A stretch of DNA of 64,000 nt, taken from contig NC_046358.1 in the NCBI RefSeq assembly GCF_004027225.2, positions 2,322,720 to 2,386,719 of the forward strand. The letters are read 5' to 3'. This stretch comes from Strigops habroptila. Its lineage: Eukaryota > Chordata > Aves > Psittaciformes > Psittacidae. The stretch's first letter is position 1, and the number at the start of each line of letters is the position of its first letter. The position numbers and the translations under genes are program-made. Below the pieces are notes generated by a model. The model searched no databases and was not told the origin of the DNA. It worked only from the letters and a program-made list of their open reading frames with translations. Below are positions 24,448-36,459 of this stretch, piece by piece.

Positions 24448-24896
24448 TGGAGGCCACGGAGATGCTGCGAGGGCTGGAGCAGCTCTGCTCTGGAGCCAGG
24501 CTGAGAGAGCTGGGCTGAGGCAGCCTGGAGAAGAGAAGGCTCCTTAAGGGGGGACTTTAGAGCAGCTCCAGTGCCTAAAAGGGCTACAGGAAACCTGGAG
24601 AAGGGCTTTGGACAAGGGCCTATAGGGACAGGACAAGGGGAATGGCTTTAACCTGCCAGAGGGGAGATTGAGATGAGCTCTTAGGCAGAAGTTCTTCCTT
24701 GTGAGGGTGCTGAGGCGCTGGCACAGGGTGCCCAGAGAAGCTGTGGCTGCCCCATCTCTGGCAGTGTTCAAGGCCAGGTTGGACACAGGGGCTTGGAGCA
24801 ACCTGCTCTAGTGGAAGGTGTCCCTGCCCGTGGCAGGGGGTTGGAACTGGATGAGCTTTAAGGTCCCTTCCAACCTAAACCAGTCTGTGACTCTAT
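24448..24896 (+). repeat. CR1 LINE 3' fragment, about 450 bp
   Basis: Same subfamily and orientation as the copy at 22146-22677, starting at GGTGGAGGCCACGGAGATGC. The tail is decayed to GTCTGTGACTCTAT. Confidence 0.95.
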
Positions 24897-26541
24897 TTCA
24901 GTAGAGTTTTTATTAGGCATTTCAGAATGTATGCTACAGAAGTCATACACAATCATTATCATTTTTAATAACACTCTATTTTAAATTAGATGAAACTAGA
25001 CAGGAAAACAGGCATGCACCATGTTTTATCTTACTGAGGCAAATGCTTCAATGTTATAAGATACAAACTCTCCAAACTTAGCCGGCATTTTGAAACTTCC
25101 CCATGTAAAAATGGATAATACTAGATGAACAATAATGGATTGAAGTCCAACTATGCCAGCTGGGTAAAAACATTTATGGTAAAAATAACTTTTGCCATAA
25201 AGACTATATGACACTGAAGCCTATAAACCAAATCCTCAAAACAGCGTAAGCACAGTTATGGGCAGCAGGTGGAAAAGCCTTCAGTTGTTGTAAATCACTG
25301 CAAGTCTCTTCAGAGCCCCATGTCTAGTTATTCAGCTGTTGTTAATTTGGTTTGCTTCATTTGTTCAGCAGGTATAAATCAGGGGCATCAAAAGGTCAGA
25401 GCTCATAGAAGTTGTTGGAGTAAGTTCATGATTGAGGTAGCCAAGAGCTGTCTACAAGAAAAGGTCAGAGCTTCTGCTAGCAGAGGTTTACGGTTAGAGG
25501 GTAAGTGAGCAATGTCCAGGCCCTTGGCCAAGTGTCTCAAAGCTTGGGGAATGTCCTTGGTACCCTAGAAATGCTGCTGCAGCTGCTTGAACGCAGCAAC
25601 TGCAACTGGCAGGGGCTCTTTGGTCAGCTAAAGTACCTATTTTCCCTTTTGTAATGACTCTATGTATCTAAAAACCAGATCATTCCTATCATTCAGTTTC
25701 TCAGGAAGGCTATGGGGTTTTAGCAGTTTGTGTTAAATTAGAACTGTTGCTTTAGGATCAGTAGATGCTGAATTGGGCTGACTGGCCCTGTGTGTTTTTG
25801 TGGGAGAATATAAGGAAACTACCAAGTTGAGCAGCAGGATCAGAGGAGACAGGGATGGAAGCCAGAGCCCTTCTGCTTGGGGAGCCAGAAGGGATGCAAC
25901 CAGTTATCTTTATTGTTTCTGATATTTAGTGCTATTCATAAACCTATTCACAAACAGAGGCTTTAGATATTTATGGGGTATTTAACTAATTTAAGCTATA
26001 TTTAATTAATTTTAAGCTCTTTTGCTGTATAGTGTCAGCTCCTATTACTTGTATCCTCATGGTGAAACTGGCCTGCAGAGTGCTCGTTGGCCTTCTCAAA
26101 GACATAGAGAATTGCTATATCCCCTCTAAATCGTTTCTCAGTGCTAGTATTGCTTTGTGCTGAACTTGCCACTGGATGCTGCAGGAGAAGCAGTAAATCC
26201 GGGAATGTTGTCTTTTAAAGAGGAAGAACCGTGGCAAATGCAAAAGGGGGGAACAGTGAAATTTAAGTGGCTGATCTATAAATCTGTGTTTCTCTGCCAT
26301 GCTGATCTGTAAGGTCACAAGATTTATCAACTGAGAATAATTGGGAATGTAGTTATCTACCAGGAATGGCTTGTGGGAAAGATATACCCCTATCTGTGTG
26401 GGGGTGAGGGCAGACTGGAATAGCAGAAGTGGCTGTGCTGTGAAAATGAAGTGGCTCAGTTGGGCTTTCGAGAGAAGTCAGAGTTGCAGTCACTGGTGGT
26501 AAGTGTTAGAGCAGAACCATCCCTCTGAATTAAGGACGTGA
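24897..26541. other. Intergenic, nothing recognised
   Basis: No gene or repeat recognised. A TTTAATTAATTTTAAG homeodomain-like run lies near 26000. Confidence 0.45.
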
Positions 26542-26587
26542 GCGTTAAGGTCCCTTCCAACCCAAACCAGCATGTGATTCTATGATT
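26542..26587 (+). repeat. CR1 LINE 3' tip followed by a T run
   Basis: GCGTTAAGGTCCCTTCCAAC to GATTCTATGA, then a poly-T run. Confidence 0.85.
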
Positions 26588-26958
26588 TTTTTTTTTTGAG
26601 CAGTTCATCTCCAAGTTGAGTGACTTTTCTCCTTGACAGTGTCTCAGTCTTTGTTTTAGTTTGGATCTCTGAGACCACTGAGGAAATCCAGAACTGTCTG
26701 TCTCTGTCCCACTTCATGGCATGAGGCTGTGGAGTGAAATCCATGGACCTTAAAACTAGCAAGAACCTTGCTGTTTGTCTGTAGAAGCTGTGTAGCCTGG
26801 AGTTCTGCTGGGATTTACACTGTCACACCTCAATTACTGTACTGTGAAAGCTTTCTCATATGAGGGGATTCATTTCACAGTCAGTGATGGACATTTTTGT
26901 TCAACACAGGATTTCTCAACTTCCATTTTTCTCTCAACATTACAATGTGTCCCATTAA

Positions 26959-27115
26959 GAATCATAGAATGGTTTGGGTTGGAAAGGACCTGAAGATCAT
27001 CTAGTTCCAGCCCCTTTGCCGTGGGCAGGGATGCCTCACTCTAGACCATGTTGCCCAAGGCTCTGTCCAACCTGGACTTGTACACTGCCAGGGATGGAGC
27101 CTTTACCACTTCTAA
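26959..27115 (-). repeat. CR1 LINE 3' fragment
   Basis: GAATCATAGAATGGTTTGGG tail through CACTGCCAGGGATGGAG. Confidence 0.93.
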
Positions 27116-27700
27116 AGAAACCTGTGTGCTGGGAGGCAGAAGGGAAACTGTGCAAAACAGGCTGATAACCATTAGTAAATGACTAAACATTGTCTGATGA
27201 TAAAGTCCCCACCAGAACCAGTGCTGGATTTCATATCTTTCTTTACTTGTAATCACAAAACTCTAATTTCCTTCTTTCAGTTCCACACATCGTCTAAAGG
27301 AAGAGCCTGCTATTTCCTTTGCTCTATAAGGAAACACAGTGCAGATCATTGCAAATATTGATTTGAAATAATCATTCTGATTTTGAAGCCAAATGGTTTG
27401 GGGAAACCTGTGTCTCAAGACAAGCAATTTAATATAATTGATTTTTCTCTCCAGGAAACAGCTTGGGATGGTTTTAATAAGGCCTCAGTAGATGCTGTTT
27501 AAAAAGTTGGTGCCTGGCAAATTGCAATGGTGCAACTTGGCAGGTGAGTTTGTAAGTGTGTGTAAATTGGTTTCACTGTGCATCATTAAAATCTCAGGTT
27601 CTTTCTCTCCTGGAAATTAGCAGCTCTGTGGGTTTATGCTCAGGTTCGATTATTGCCTTAATGTAAAGGACAGTGGAAAAACTGCCTCAAAGGACAAAAA
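27116..27700. other. Intergenic, nothing recognised
   Basis: No feature recognised. Confidence 0.45.
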
Positions 27701-27832
27701 GTCATAGAATCATAGAGTGGTTTGGGTTGGAAAGGACTTGAAGATAATCCAGTTCCAACCCCCTGCTGTGGGCAGGGACACCTCACACTAGACCAGGTTG
27801 TTCCAAGGCTCTGTCCAACCTGGCCTAGAACC
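27701..27832 (-). repeat. CR1 LINE 3' fragment
   Basis: GTCATAGAATCATAGAGTGG tail through CTCTGTCCAACCTGGCC. Confidence 0.93.
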
Positions 27833-28105
27833 TTCAATATATCTGCTTCTTGAAGCATTAGATACAAGGCATTCTTTGATATTATTTAGGCCCTTGACCG
27901 CAACACAAAATATCCCACACTCTTATTCTAGCAAATGATGCTGTGATCCAATCAAGTCCTTTGAAAACTGATTTTGTTACATCCCAGGAGAACTGAAGAG
28001 GTCCTGGTCTAATCAGTTCTACTTAAAGACTATGGGTCAGGCAGAGCATTTGCGTTGCACCGTTGTAGGGGCAGCTTTAAACTGCTTGGATTGGACTGGT
28101 TTCAA

Positions 28106-28181
28106 TCACAGAATCATAGGTTTAGTTTGGAAGAGACCTTAAAGCTCATCTAGTTCCAACCCCCTGCCATGGGCAGGAACA
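28106..28181 (-). repeat. CR1 LINE 3' tip
   Basis: CACAGAATCATAGG tail through CCAACCCCCTGCCATGGGCA. Confidence 0.9.
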
Positions 28182-29291
28182 ACTTTCAGGTATCTCTTTT
28201 GTGGGGTGGCACATTATCTGGTCTTCACAACAGAAACTCAGAAATGGTTCTTGGCAAAGCTAAGGCTACTCCAGAGCTGTCCCAGGACTCTTGCTCTACA
28301 GACCAATTCTGGCTGCTCCTTTTGGCCAGAACTTGGCAAATAGGGAACAAAGTTTTGAATAAAATCCCAAATTTAACTTTTAGAAGAGAGGACATTGTCA
28401 GGGAACGTGACAGTGAGTATGGAGCCCATCTGCTGTGTGAGTTGCGCTGTGGATTATTCCTTTGTTAAGCGTGAAGACAGCAGAATTGCTTCAAATAATC
28501 CTCCTGTCTGAAACACAAATGAGAAACACATTAGACAACAAGGAGCTTTATCAGCAGCCAAGTCTGTAATCAGTCTGGGTTCATGATAAGCATTCCAAGC
28601 TGGAAAGCTCAAGACTCAACAAGGCTCAGTAATCCCATAACTGGTCAAAATCAAATCGCTTTGGTTGCATTGTGCTGGGGATGGTCCTGGCATAGCAGAA
28701 GGGGTGGGCAAAAACCTTGTGCCGTCTCTTAATTTGGAGAGTTTATTTTGGGGTTTGTTGTGCTTTTGGGGGGGGAAATGACTGCTTTATTATAAAATAT
28801 AATGTAAGAATTTTATTTAAAAGGTGCATCCTCAGCTTGGGGTTTCTTGTGGAGACCACAGCAAAATGAGCACATTGAGTTGTAGGAAGTGATTTAGGAT
28901 GACTGAGCTATCTGGGTGAATAAGACACATCATGATTTTCCACCATACCACATATGCCAGAAACTTAGGGGTATGGGATAGCAACAGTTGAGGGATTTAC
29001 AGTATCCAAGTATCTCCACACTGCTTTGAGGTATTACAAGATGAGGAATACTACCTGGGAATTGTATTTGATTTTCTTGCCTTGAGGCAGAATGCCCTTT
29101 CTTCAAGCAGTATGCCATGTCTGCAGGTGCTAAGGGTTAAGGCCTAATTCATTTCTCAAGCAGTGTCTCAGAGCTGCTGTAATTCCTGCACATATTTCAG
29201 TATCTAGTGTATGCGGAGGCTAGTAAGGCTCTTCTTATGAAGTGTTTGCTTATGTAGAATTCACTAGGCCTTGGCAAGCATATGGTAAATG
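28182..29291. other. Intergenic, nothing recognised
   Basis: No gene or repeat recognised. Confidence 0.5.
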
Positions 29292-29738
29292 ATAGAAACC
29301 CAGACTGGTTTGTGTTGAGGAGACCTTAAAGCTCCTCCAGTTCCAACCCCCTGCCACAGGCAGGGACACCTTCCACTAGAGCAGGTTGCTCCAAGCCCCT
29401 GTGTCCAACCTGGCCTTGAACACTGCCAGGGATGGGGCAGCCACAGCTTCTCTGGGCACCCTGTGCCAGCGCCTCAGCACTCTCACAGGGAAGAGCTTCT
29501 GCCTAAGAGCTCATCTCAATCTCCCTGGAGCGCAGCAACGGGGGAGAATCCCCTTCCCTGACCTGCTGCTCACACTCTGACTCTGCAGCCCGGCACATGG
29601 TGGGGCTCTGGGCTCAAGCGCACACTGAAGCCGAGTCATGAGGAGCTTCTCATCATCCAGCATCCCCAAGTCGTTCTCAGGGCTGCTCTCAATCCAGTCA
29701 CTGCCCAGCCTGCATTTGTGCTTGGGACTGGGATAATC
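29292..29738 (-). repeat. CR1 LINE with an internal deletion
   Basis: The 3' end (29292-29527) is followed directly by more upstream ORF2 sequence (about 29605-29738: GGGCTCAAGCGCACACTGAA, then CATCCCCAAGTCGTTCTCAG). The intervening ~350 bp of a normal copy are missing and replaced by a short GC-rich stretch. Confidence 0.85.
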
Positions 29739-29950
29739 CAGCTTTAGTCCAGCATAATGCCTGGCATCCTGCTAAATGACTCATAGCCACCAGTGGTGCA
29801 CATGTGGTAGCTATCTCACCAAAATGCGAACTTCTAAAGTGTGGTAACATGTTAAAGTACAAACACCACCAAGGAGAGGTTCACATCATAAGTCTTACAT
29901 AATTCTTATGATCTTAAATGATTCTTTAAATGATTAAATGATCCAACCCC

Positions 29951-30017
29951 CTGTGACAGACAGTTGGAACTAGATGAGCTTTGAGGTCCCTTCCAACCCA
30001 AACCATTCCATGATTAT
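29951..30017 (+). repeat. CR1 LINE 3' tip
   Basis: CCAACCCCCTGTGACAGACA through CCAACCCAAACCATTCC. Confidence 0.88.
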
Positions 30018-32501
30018 CAGCACTGGGCTTTAGATGTAAGCATCAGATGTAAGCATCAGATTAAATGCACAAAGCAAATAGTAGGAGCTCCCTTTTCGTG
30101 GCCGGTATTGTCACGTCATCTCTTGACTACCGGTACAGCAACGTTTTCTGAGCCTTGCACCGCACAGAGTTTTTGCATGAGGTATTGCCCTCTTGTGGCT
30201 GTTCAACGGAAAGATGGGTAACTGTCACTGGAAGAGGCACGAAACCAGTTTCAGAAGCTGGAAGGGCACAGTCCTAGTTCTTCTCCCACCTATGGATGAG
30301 ATTGATCTCTTTATCTCTTTCTGGCATCTGGGCTTCTTACAGAATGATTAGCTCCATTCTTTGTTGCAAAACCTCAAGTCTGATGGTCCTAGGGTTAACT
30401 GCAGTACATAAAGACCTCGACCATATGGATTTATTCCAGCCACAGGTCTACACAATTGCATCAGGAAAGGCCTGTGCTTTGTAACTCTTGGAGAACTCCA
30501 ATTTATCTTCTGATATATATGCAGAAATCTTAATTTTGTAAGAGAGGCGCACTGCAAACATGACAAACAGGCTTTAAGGATGATTGACAGTATCATTCAT
30601 GTTGACAGTGCAGAAGCTATGGGCAAGTAATAGTGGGATAGGAGCAGTATATCAGATAGAAAGTGATGCTCCAATAAATGAATGCATAATGCATGGATGC
30701 TTTCTGGAACCAGAGGGGAATTTTTGTCAGCTCTTCATAGTGCTAGTAATTTATGTTCCTTCTCACGCCAAGGTACACATCTGCTTCAAGTAGTGCATGG
30801 ATTTCACAAGTGGCTGATCTTCTGTCATTTCTGTAGGGGCTATACAAAATTAAAAGGTTTCTCTCAAGAATTAGAGATTGCCCATAAAGCCGACATGGAA
30901 AGCATTTACACTGGCACACGGTGGTGTGCTAGCTGCCCTTGTGCTAGTGTTGAAACTGCTCCGCAGCAGTCACTCAGGTTCCGCTCTTCATTCACCCTGC
31001 AAAGACACTGCTATCACTGCCCTCTTCTAAGGTATGTGCCTTTGCAGAGGAGCTGTTGCCCAGTTTATTATGATCTGGTATGTGTCAACAATAGACTTCA
31101 GGCTCCAGAGCAAGGCAAATTGGCCTGAGAGCAATTTGTGACCAAGTAGTTTTAAGGGTGTAGTTTAGATTAAAGAAATTGGAACACTGGACTCCTGAGA
31201 TGTAAAACTTCAGTAACCTGGAAGGGCTGAGTTGGGCTGGCAGGACCTAGGGAGATGGACACCATTGATTTCTTTTTCCTGGGAGCAGACTCAAGTATCA
31301 AACCACAGCCCTTCAAAAAGGTCCTGCAACATGAATACCATAGGAATCAAATGATTCAGTGTGAAGCAATAGTTTATCACATTAGTCTCCTTTGACAATA
31401 TTCTTTGAAAGCGACACAGATGCAGTAAAGGTAGCACCCAAAAAAGCTTCAGAGACTCCTCCCCAGATACATCTTCACATGTATAAAAGCTCATTAAACA
31501 GGTGCTCACCCTTGCAGGCAAGGTTTAGCCAGTGCTTGCAAGATGTCTGCACGAGTGTTCCTGTCCTACTAAATCTGGAGCCACCACTTCCTTAATAGAT
31601 TGTTGTTCCAGAGGCTACAGTGAAATCATTTTGTTGTCATATGTAGATATTCTAACCACGTGTTGAAAGAAGAAAAAGGATAGTCATATTTCCTGGAGAT
31701 ATGGATGACTGTGTAGCGCCTGTAACTAATCCTTTGTAGCAGTGAGTATTTCTGTGTTAGGTTTCTGTTGTATTTCACCTGAATTTCCCATATTAAGAAT
31801 GAGTGATGTTGTGATTTAAAGCACCATGTGCCTTTTGTTTCTGCTAAAATGTATCTTACAGTAGTTTAAACTGATTTTGGAACCTTTTGAGGTGGAAGCA
31901 AGCTGTTGTGAGAACATGAGGCAATAGATGAGCCTGTCTTCGATGGGATATCAGTCACCTATTTCACTTGTTCTCTGTATCTCTCGTAAATAAGTATCTG
32001 TTTTGATAGTCACATCACCTCATGATCATGCTCTAATCTGGAAACAAGGAGGTGCTTGTGCCAAACTTTGCTTTATCTCTCTATAGGGCTACAAGGTAAA
32101 GCATTACTGTAAGTACTGAGTTAAATTCAGTGTAGCAGTGCAGGGTAGAGAGATCCTTCAATGCCAACCCTGGACTACTTTGAATTGGGAAAAGGGGATG
32201 GGAAGTCCAGCTAGTCCTGGAAGTACTAAAAATGTTCTGTAATTCTATAGGGTAAAATATAGAAAGAAGGGAGGTCTTTAAGTGGATGCTAGATTGTATC
32301 TCTTTCTATCCCACTGGATAAAGCAAAAAAAAAAATATCTGGGATATTGTGTGTTGATTACCAGACATATAATTCTTCTCTTATTGCATTACTTGCTTAA
32401 AATCAGGCCTTTAGCTTCAGCTAGTAATCTGGACCCCTTTAGAGATATTATCACTATTATTGTCACTAAACCCTAGTTTATGCTGAAAGGATTTCTAGAG
32501 A
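30018..32501. other. Intergenic, with a small CpG-bearing patch
   Basis: No gene recognised. At 30095-30215 several CpGs cluster, including TCACGTCA (a CRE/ATF-like core) and ACCGGTACAGCAACG, unlike the surrounding AT-rich DNA. Confidence 0.35.
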
Positions 32502-32740
32502 TAGAATCCCAGACTGGATTGCGTTGGAAGGGACCTTAAAGCTGATCCAGTTCCAACTCCCTGCCATGGGCAGGGACACCTTCCACTAGAGCAGGTTGCT
32601 CCAATCTCCGTCCAACCTGGCCTTGAACACTGCCAGGGATGGGGCAGCCACAGCTTCTCTGGGCACCCTGTGCCAGCGCCTCAGCACCCTCACAGGGAAG
32701 AACTTCTGCCTCAGAGCTCATCTCAGTCTCCCTTCTGGCA
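32502..32740 (-). repeat. CR1 LINE 3' fragment
   Basis: TAGAATCCCAGACTGG tail through CTCATCTCAGTCTCCCTTCT. It lies about 330 bp upstream of the OR-4 splice acceptor. Confidence 0.94.
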
Positions 32741-33110
32741 GATCTGTCTCCACTCCCCTTGCTCAGAGTACCGCTGCTTTCAAAGCCCAGTTGGATTGCT
32801 TGGGGCTGTCCAACCAAGGTAGCCACCACAGAGGAGGTATCTTTGTCTTCAACTGTCAGCACTTTGGCTTGCAAGAATTAAACCTTTTTGATTAATCACT
32901 GTTAAGCTTAATACCTGTATTTTGCCTTTGGGTGATGTGAGTAAAGTTTAGATTTCGAGTGTGGCAATACAAACTTGCAAATGTTTTTGAACTGCAAAAC
33001 AGACCATAAAATATCACACTCTTTAGAAAGGAGATGCAATTTTAACTGAGTTACAACTACGTCTTTCTTGCAGGTAAACCTCTGCAATCATTTCCACACT
33101 GAAAGATAAG

Positions 33111-34112
33111 ATGCAGAGGGGCAACCTATCAACGGGATCTGAATTTGTTCTTGTAGGCCTTTCTGATGCTCCAGAAGTTCGTTTGCTTCTCTTTGTGTTG
33201 TTTTTGATCATTTATTTGGCCACTGTGGCAGGCAACATCTCAATCCTTGTTGCTATTAGCACAAACACTCATCTGCACAGCCCCATGTACTTCTTCCTTG
33301 GCAACTTATCCTTACTGGATATCTTATGTCCCACTATCACTGTGCCAAAGATGTTGGAGGCCTTGCTGCTTGAGAACAAGGTCATTTCATTCCATGGCTG
33401 CATGTTCCAGCTGTTTTTCCTTATTGATATTGTAGGCACGGAGATTTTCCTCTTGGCTGTGATGGCATATGACCGTTACATTGCAATATGCCATCCACTG
33501 CAGTACATGAATATCATGAGTATGAAGCTGTGTGCTCACCTAGCCATTGGCATCTGGGTAGCAGGGTTGTTAAACTCCCTGTTGCACACATCTTTGATTT
33601 TTACACTCTCTTTTTGTGGTTCTAATGAAGTTGACCAATATTACTGTGATATCCCTCCTATGCTGGCCCTCTCCTGCTTGTCTACTTACAGTAGGGAACT
33701 GGTAATTCTCACAGTTGCTGGGGCCGTTGGGGGCAGCGCCTTTGTGGTCACTCTGATCTCTTATGTGTACATCCTCTCAGCTATCCTATGCATGAACTCT
33801 TCTGAGAGCAGGCACAAAGCTTTCTCCACCTGTGGGTCTCACTTGACAGCAGTATGCCTTTTCTACGGGACCACCATTTGCACATATGCACGGCCTTCCT
33901 CCACCTACTTGCCTAATCAGGACAGGATAGTTTCTATGCTCTATGGAATCCTCACTCCCCTGCTAAACCCCATAATCTACAGTCTGAGGAACAAAGAAGT
34001 TAAATGTGCCCTGAGAAGAGTGATCAGCCAGGTAAGAACTGCTTTAACAACACAAGAACAAGAACATCATTCTCTGTCTCTGGCACCCTCTGGAGCCCCA
34101 CCAACTGGATAG
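33111..34112 (+). CDS. Olfactory receptor, class II, OR5V/10-like (OR-4), intact
   Basis: This is an odorant receptor of 333 residues, longer than most because of a hydrophilic tail of about 25 residues. Visible features are the sequon NLS at 5-7, GN at 41-42, PMYFF at 58-62, loop cysteines C97 and C179, MAYDRY at 118-123, SY at 217-218, KAFSTCGSH at 236-244 and PLLNPIIY at 283-290. The sequence around ICL3-TM6 ([11 protein letters not shown], then YGT and ARPSSTY) resembles families 5 and 10 more than family 4, and it is clearly not part of the upstream trio. The acceptor GTCTTTCTTGCAG (AG at 33072-33073) lies 37 bp before the ATG. The gene stands alone after a gene-poor stretch and is the last + strand receptor before the strand switch. 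The subfamily is inferred from remembered motifs only. Confidence 0.92.
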   Translation: MQRGNLSTGSEFVLVGLSDAPEVRLLLFVLFLIIYLATVAGNISILVAISTNTHLHSPMYFFLGNLSLLDILCPTITVPKMLEALLLENKVISFHGCMFQLFFLIDIVGTEIFLLAVMAYDRYIAICHPLQYMNIMSMKLCAHLAIGIWVAGLLNSLLHTSLIFTLSFCGSNEVDQYYCDIPPMLALSCLSTYSRELVILTVAGAVGGSAFVVTLISYVYILSAILCMNSSESRHKAFSTCGSHLTAVCLFYGTTICTYARPSSTYLPNQDRIVSMLYGILTPLLNPIIYSLRNKEVKCALRRVISQVRTALTTQEQEHHSLSLAPSGAPPTG

Positions 34113-34660
34113 GAACTGTGGTTTGTGACTGATCTTCTCTAACTTTAGCAATCTAAAAGTTAGATGCTGGAATCAAAACTCCTTCTCTGGGCTCTCTTTG
34201 GAGTTAAAAGAAGCATGCACCTCCAGGAGACCAGCTGGATGGCACAGTTTTTGGTCACTATCACAGGAGGAGATGATTTCAGCTGGTAATGTTATTCTCC
34301 ACCAGGCACAGGTGAGCCTTATACACAGGTCTTGGACACGTGTCTTGGAGCATGAATGTTGGAAAATGGTCCTGTAGGCACACTTAAGATACACATTCTT
34401 TTGTACTAAAGCAACTTATAGGACTGATGCCTCTTATGGATGGCATTGCTCCTGCAGAAAACATAAGCACACCCTTTGTGGGAGGCTGACTGGAAGAAAG
34501 GCTCCTTTGTCATCATTTAAAGTCATCAGTTTGGGTGTGTTTTCAACCAGCATGCCAAGAATCCAACTGCAACACCTGCAGTGCCATCAGGAATTATCTG
34601 GCCATAGTTTGCACCATATATCTCAAAATCAGTCTGCCAGGGTGTGAATTGACTCCCATA

Positions 34661-34836
34661 ATCATAGAATCAACTGGGTTGGAAAAGACCTTTAACATTA
34701 AGTCCAACCGTTCCCCAGCACTGCCAAGTTCACCACTAAACCATGTCACTAAGGGCTTTGTCTACATGGCTTTTGAACACTTCCAGGGTTGATGACTCCA
34801 CCACTGTCCTGGGCAGCCTGTTCCAGTGTCTGAAGT
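34661..34836 (-). repeat. CR1 LINE 3' fragment, older subfamily
   Basis: ATCATAGAATCAACTGGGTT, then AAGTCCAACCGTTCCCCAGC and GATGACTCCACCACTGTCCT. This is a different, older CR1 subfamily from most copies here. Confidence 0.88.
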
Positions 34837-35895
34837 AGAGATGTCAACAGTGCTGACCTCTATATATTAGACAGCTTTAAGACTCCTTTTATGGCCAACG
34901 GGGGAAAGGGAGGTTTTGTAGTCATGGGCTTTGTAACCATTGCTCTGGCTTTTCCCAGTGTTGGCAGACTGAAGGAAGATTTACAGAGTGTGCTTTAGGT
35001 CTGTGTGAGTCCATAAGTAAGAACAGTGCTTCACATCAGGCAAAAAGTGAAACCACGGCTGACAAAAGAAGAAATGGATGTGCAGAGAGGTGGGGTGCTG
35101 TGCAGTCTGCTCCATGTTGTGGCTATATATCTGTGTATCTCTTAGCTACAAGGCTCTACGCTAGGATGATAAACTCTTACACTTGAGATGGACCTTGGGC
35201 TGTGTTAAAGTGCTGTGGTGTGCCATTCCAGCTGTTGTGCCGGGTGCTAGATCACTGTTGTGTCTTTGTTGCTTGCACACTACCTACTAAAACCACATGT
35301 CAAGGATGTCTGTCTCAGTGGCCTTTTTTGTTGTTGCTGTCTTGGTGTAAAAGATAAGCTAATGACTTCACTGCAGGAACTTGTATCTCAGTGCTAACCA
35401 ATGCACATTCTTAATATTAAACCAGTGGAAATCACTTAAGCTTCATCCATTCACAGCTGTTGGTCACAGGTTCAAAAGTCAACTGTAATGATCAAAAGAG
35501 CTTTTTCTGAATACATTCAGGATTTTCTGGGATTTTCTTTTGGTTTTAAAGTCTATCTCACCAGCTTAAGAAAATGCATGTAACTCCATCTGAGACCACC
35601 TAAACTTCAAAGTCAAGCATTAAGAAGTTGGGGCTACCCATGTAGCTGTAACACTATGAAGCTTCCCACAGAGTTCAATGCCATAACCTACACTACAGTT
35701 GGGATTTGGTTTTCTAAGCATGAGTTTTAATAGCATGCAAGGTGACCCAAAGTATCTTTCCTGGTCCATAGCTCCTGCGCCATAAAACATACAGACTATT
35801 TAGAGTAAGGTGAATAGATCAGAAGTTACCAGTCACCAACTGAGTGAAAAGATCAGAAGTTCTCTGCTGATAAATAGGGGCTATTGCTCTATTAG
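34837..35895. other. Intergenic at the strand switch, nothing recognised
   Basis: No gene or repeat was recognised between the last + strand receptor and the - strand block. Confidence 0.5.
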
Positions 35896-35995
35896 TGGGT
35901 GATATGGTCCAGGTGGTGCATCCCTGCCCACGGCAGGGGGCTGGAACTAGATGATCTTAAGGTCCTTTCTGACCCAAACCATTCTGTGATTCTGC
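35896..35995 (+). repeat. CR1 LINE 3' tip
   Basis: GGCAGGGGGCTGGAACTAGA through CATTCTGTGATTCTG. Confidence 0.9.
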
Positions 35996-36201
35996 TATAA
36001 GCAGAGTCCCAGATGTTTTCTTGGGGTTTCCTGTGGTTCTGGTAATATGACAGTGGAAACCATTTAAAAAACCCCAAATATCCCAAAGCCATCTGACAAA
36101 TCACAAGACACGCATCAGTGTGGACAAAGTGACAGTGTGTGCTTCAAAAAATGCACACAGGAAGCTCAGTATAGGCTGGAGCACTGTTCTGCTTCTGGGG
36201 T

Positions 36202-36318
36202 CAGTTTAAAGCCATTCCCCCCCTGTCCTGTCACTACAGGCCCTTGTAAAAAGTCTCACTCCAGATTTCTCGTAGGCCCCTTTAGATATTGGAAGGCTTT
36301 TATAAGGCTGCCTTTTTC
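36202..36318 (-). repeat. CR1 LINE internal 3' fragment, old
   Basis: CAGTTTAAAGCCATTCCCCC, TCACTACAGGCCCTTGTAAA and TAGGCCCCTTTAGATATTGG match the CR1 ORF2 end. The tail is absent. Confidence 0.8.
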
Positions 36319-36459
36319 CTCTGTCAGTGACAGCCAACCTACTTGCACATTTAATTACTCTCTTCTGACAATTCTCAGGTCCTTTTAGACCTGTTTGGAC
36401 TCCTGAATCTCTGTGGTACTCAGAGAAATACAGCCCTGCTACAGCTCTTGAAAGGGCTT

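Noticed and set aside
30682-31128. A 148-codon + strand frame in the gene desert
   Set aside because: No domain, no splice or promoter context and no similarity to any family I know. Its length is within chance for this span.
31245-31260. Possible Olf/EBF site (CTCCCTAGGTCC on minus) upstream of OR-4
   Set aside because: Only one half-site matches the TCCC-N2-GGGA consensus, and it lies about 1.8 kb from the exon, so it is not distinguishable from chance.
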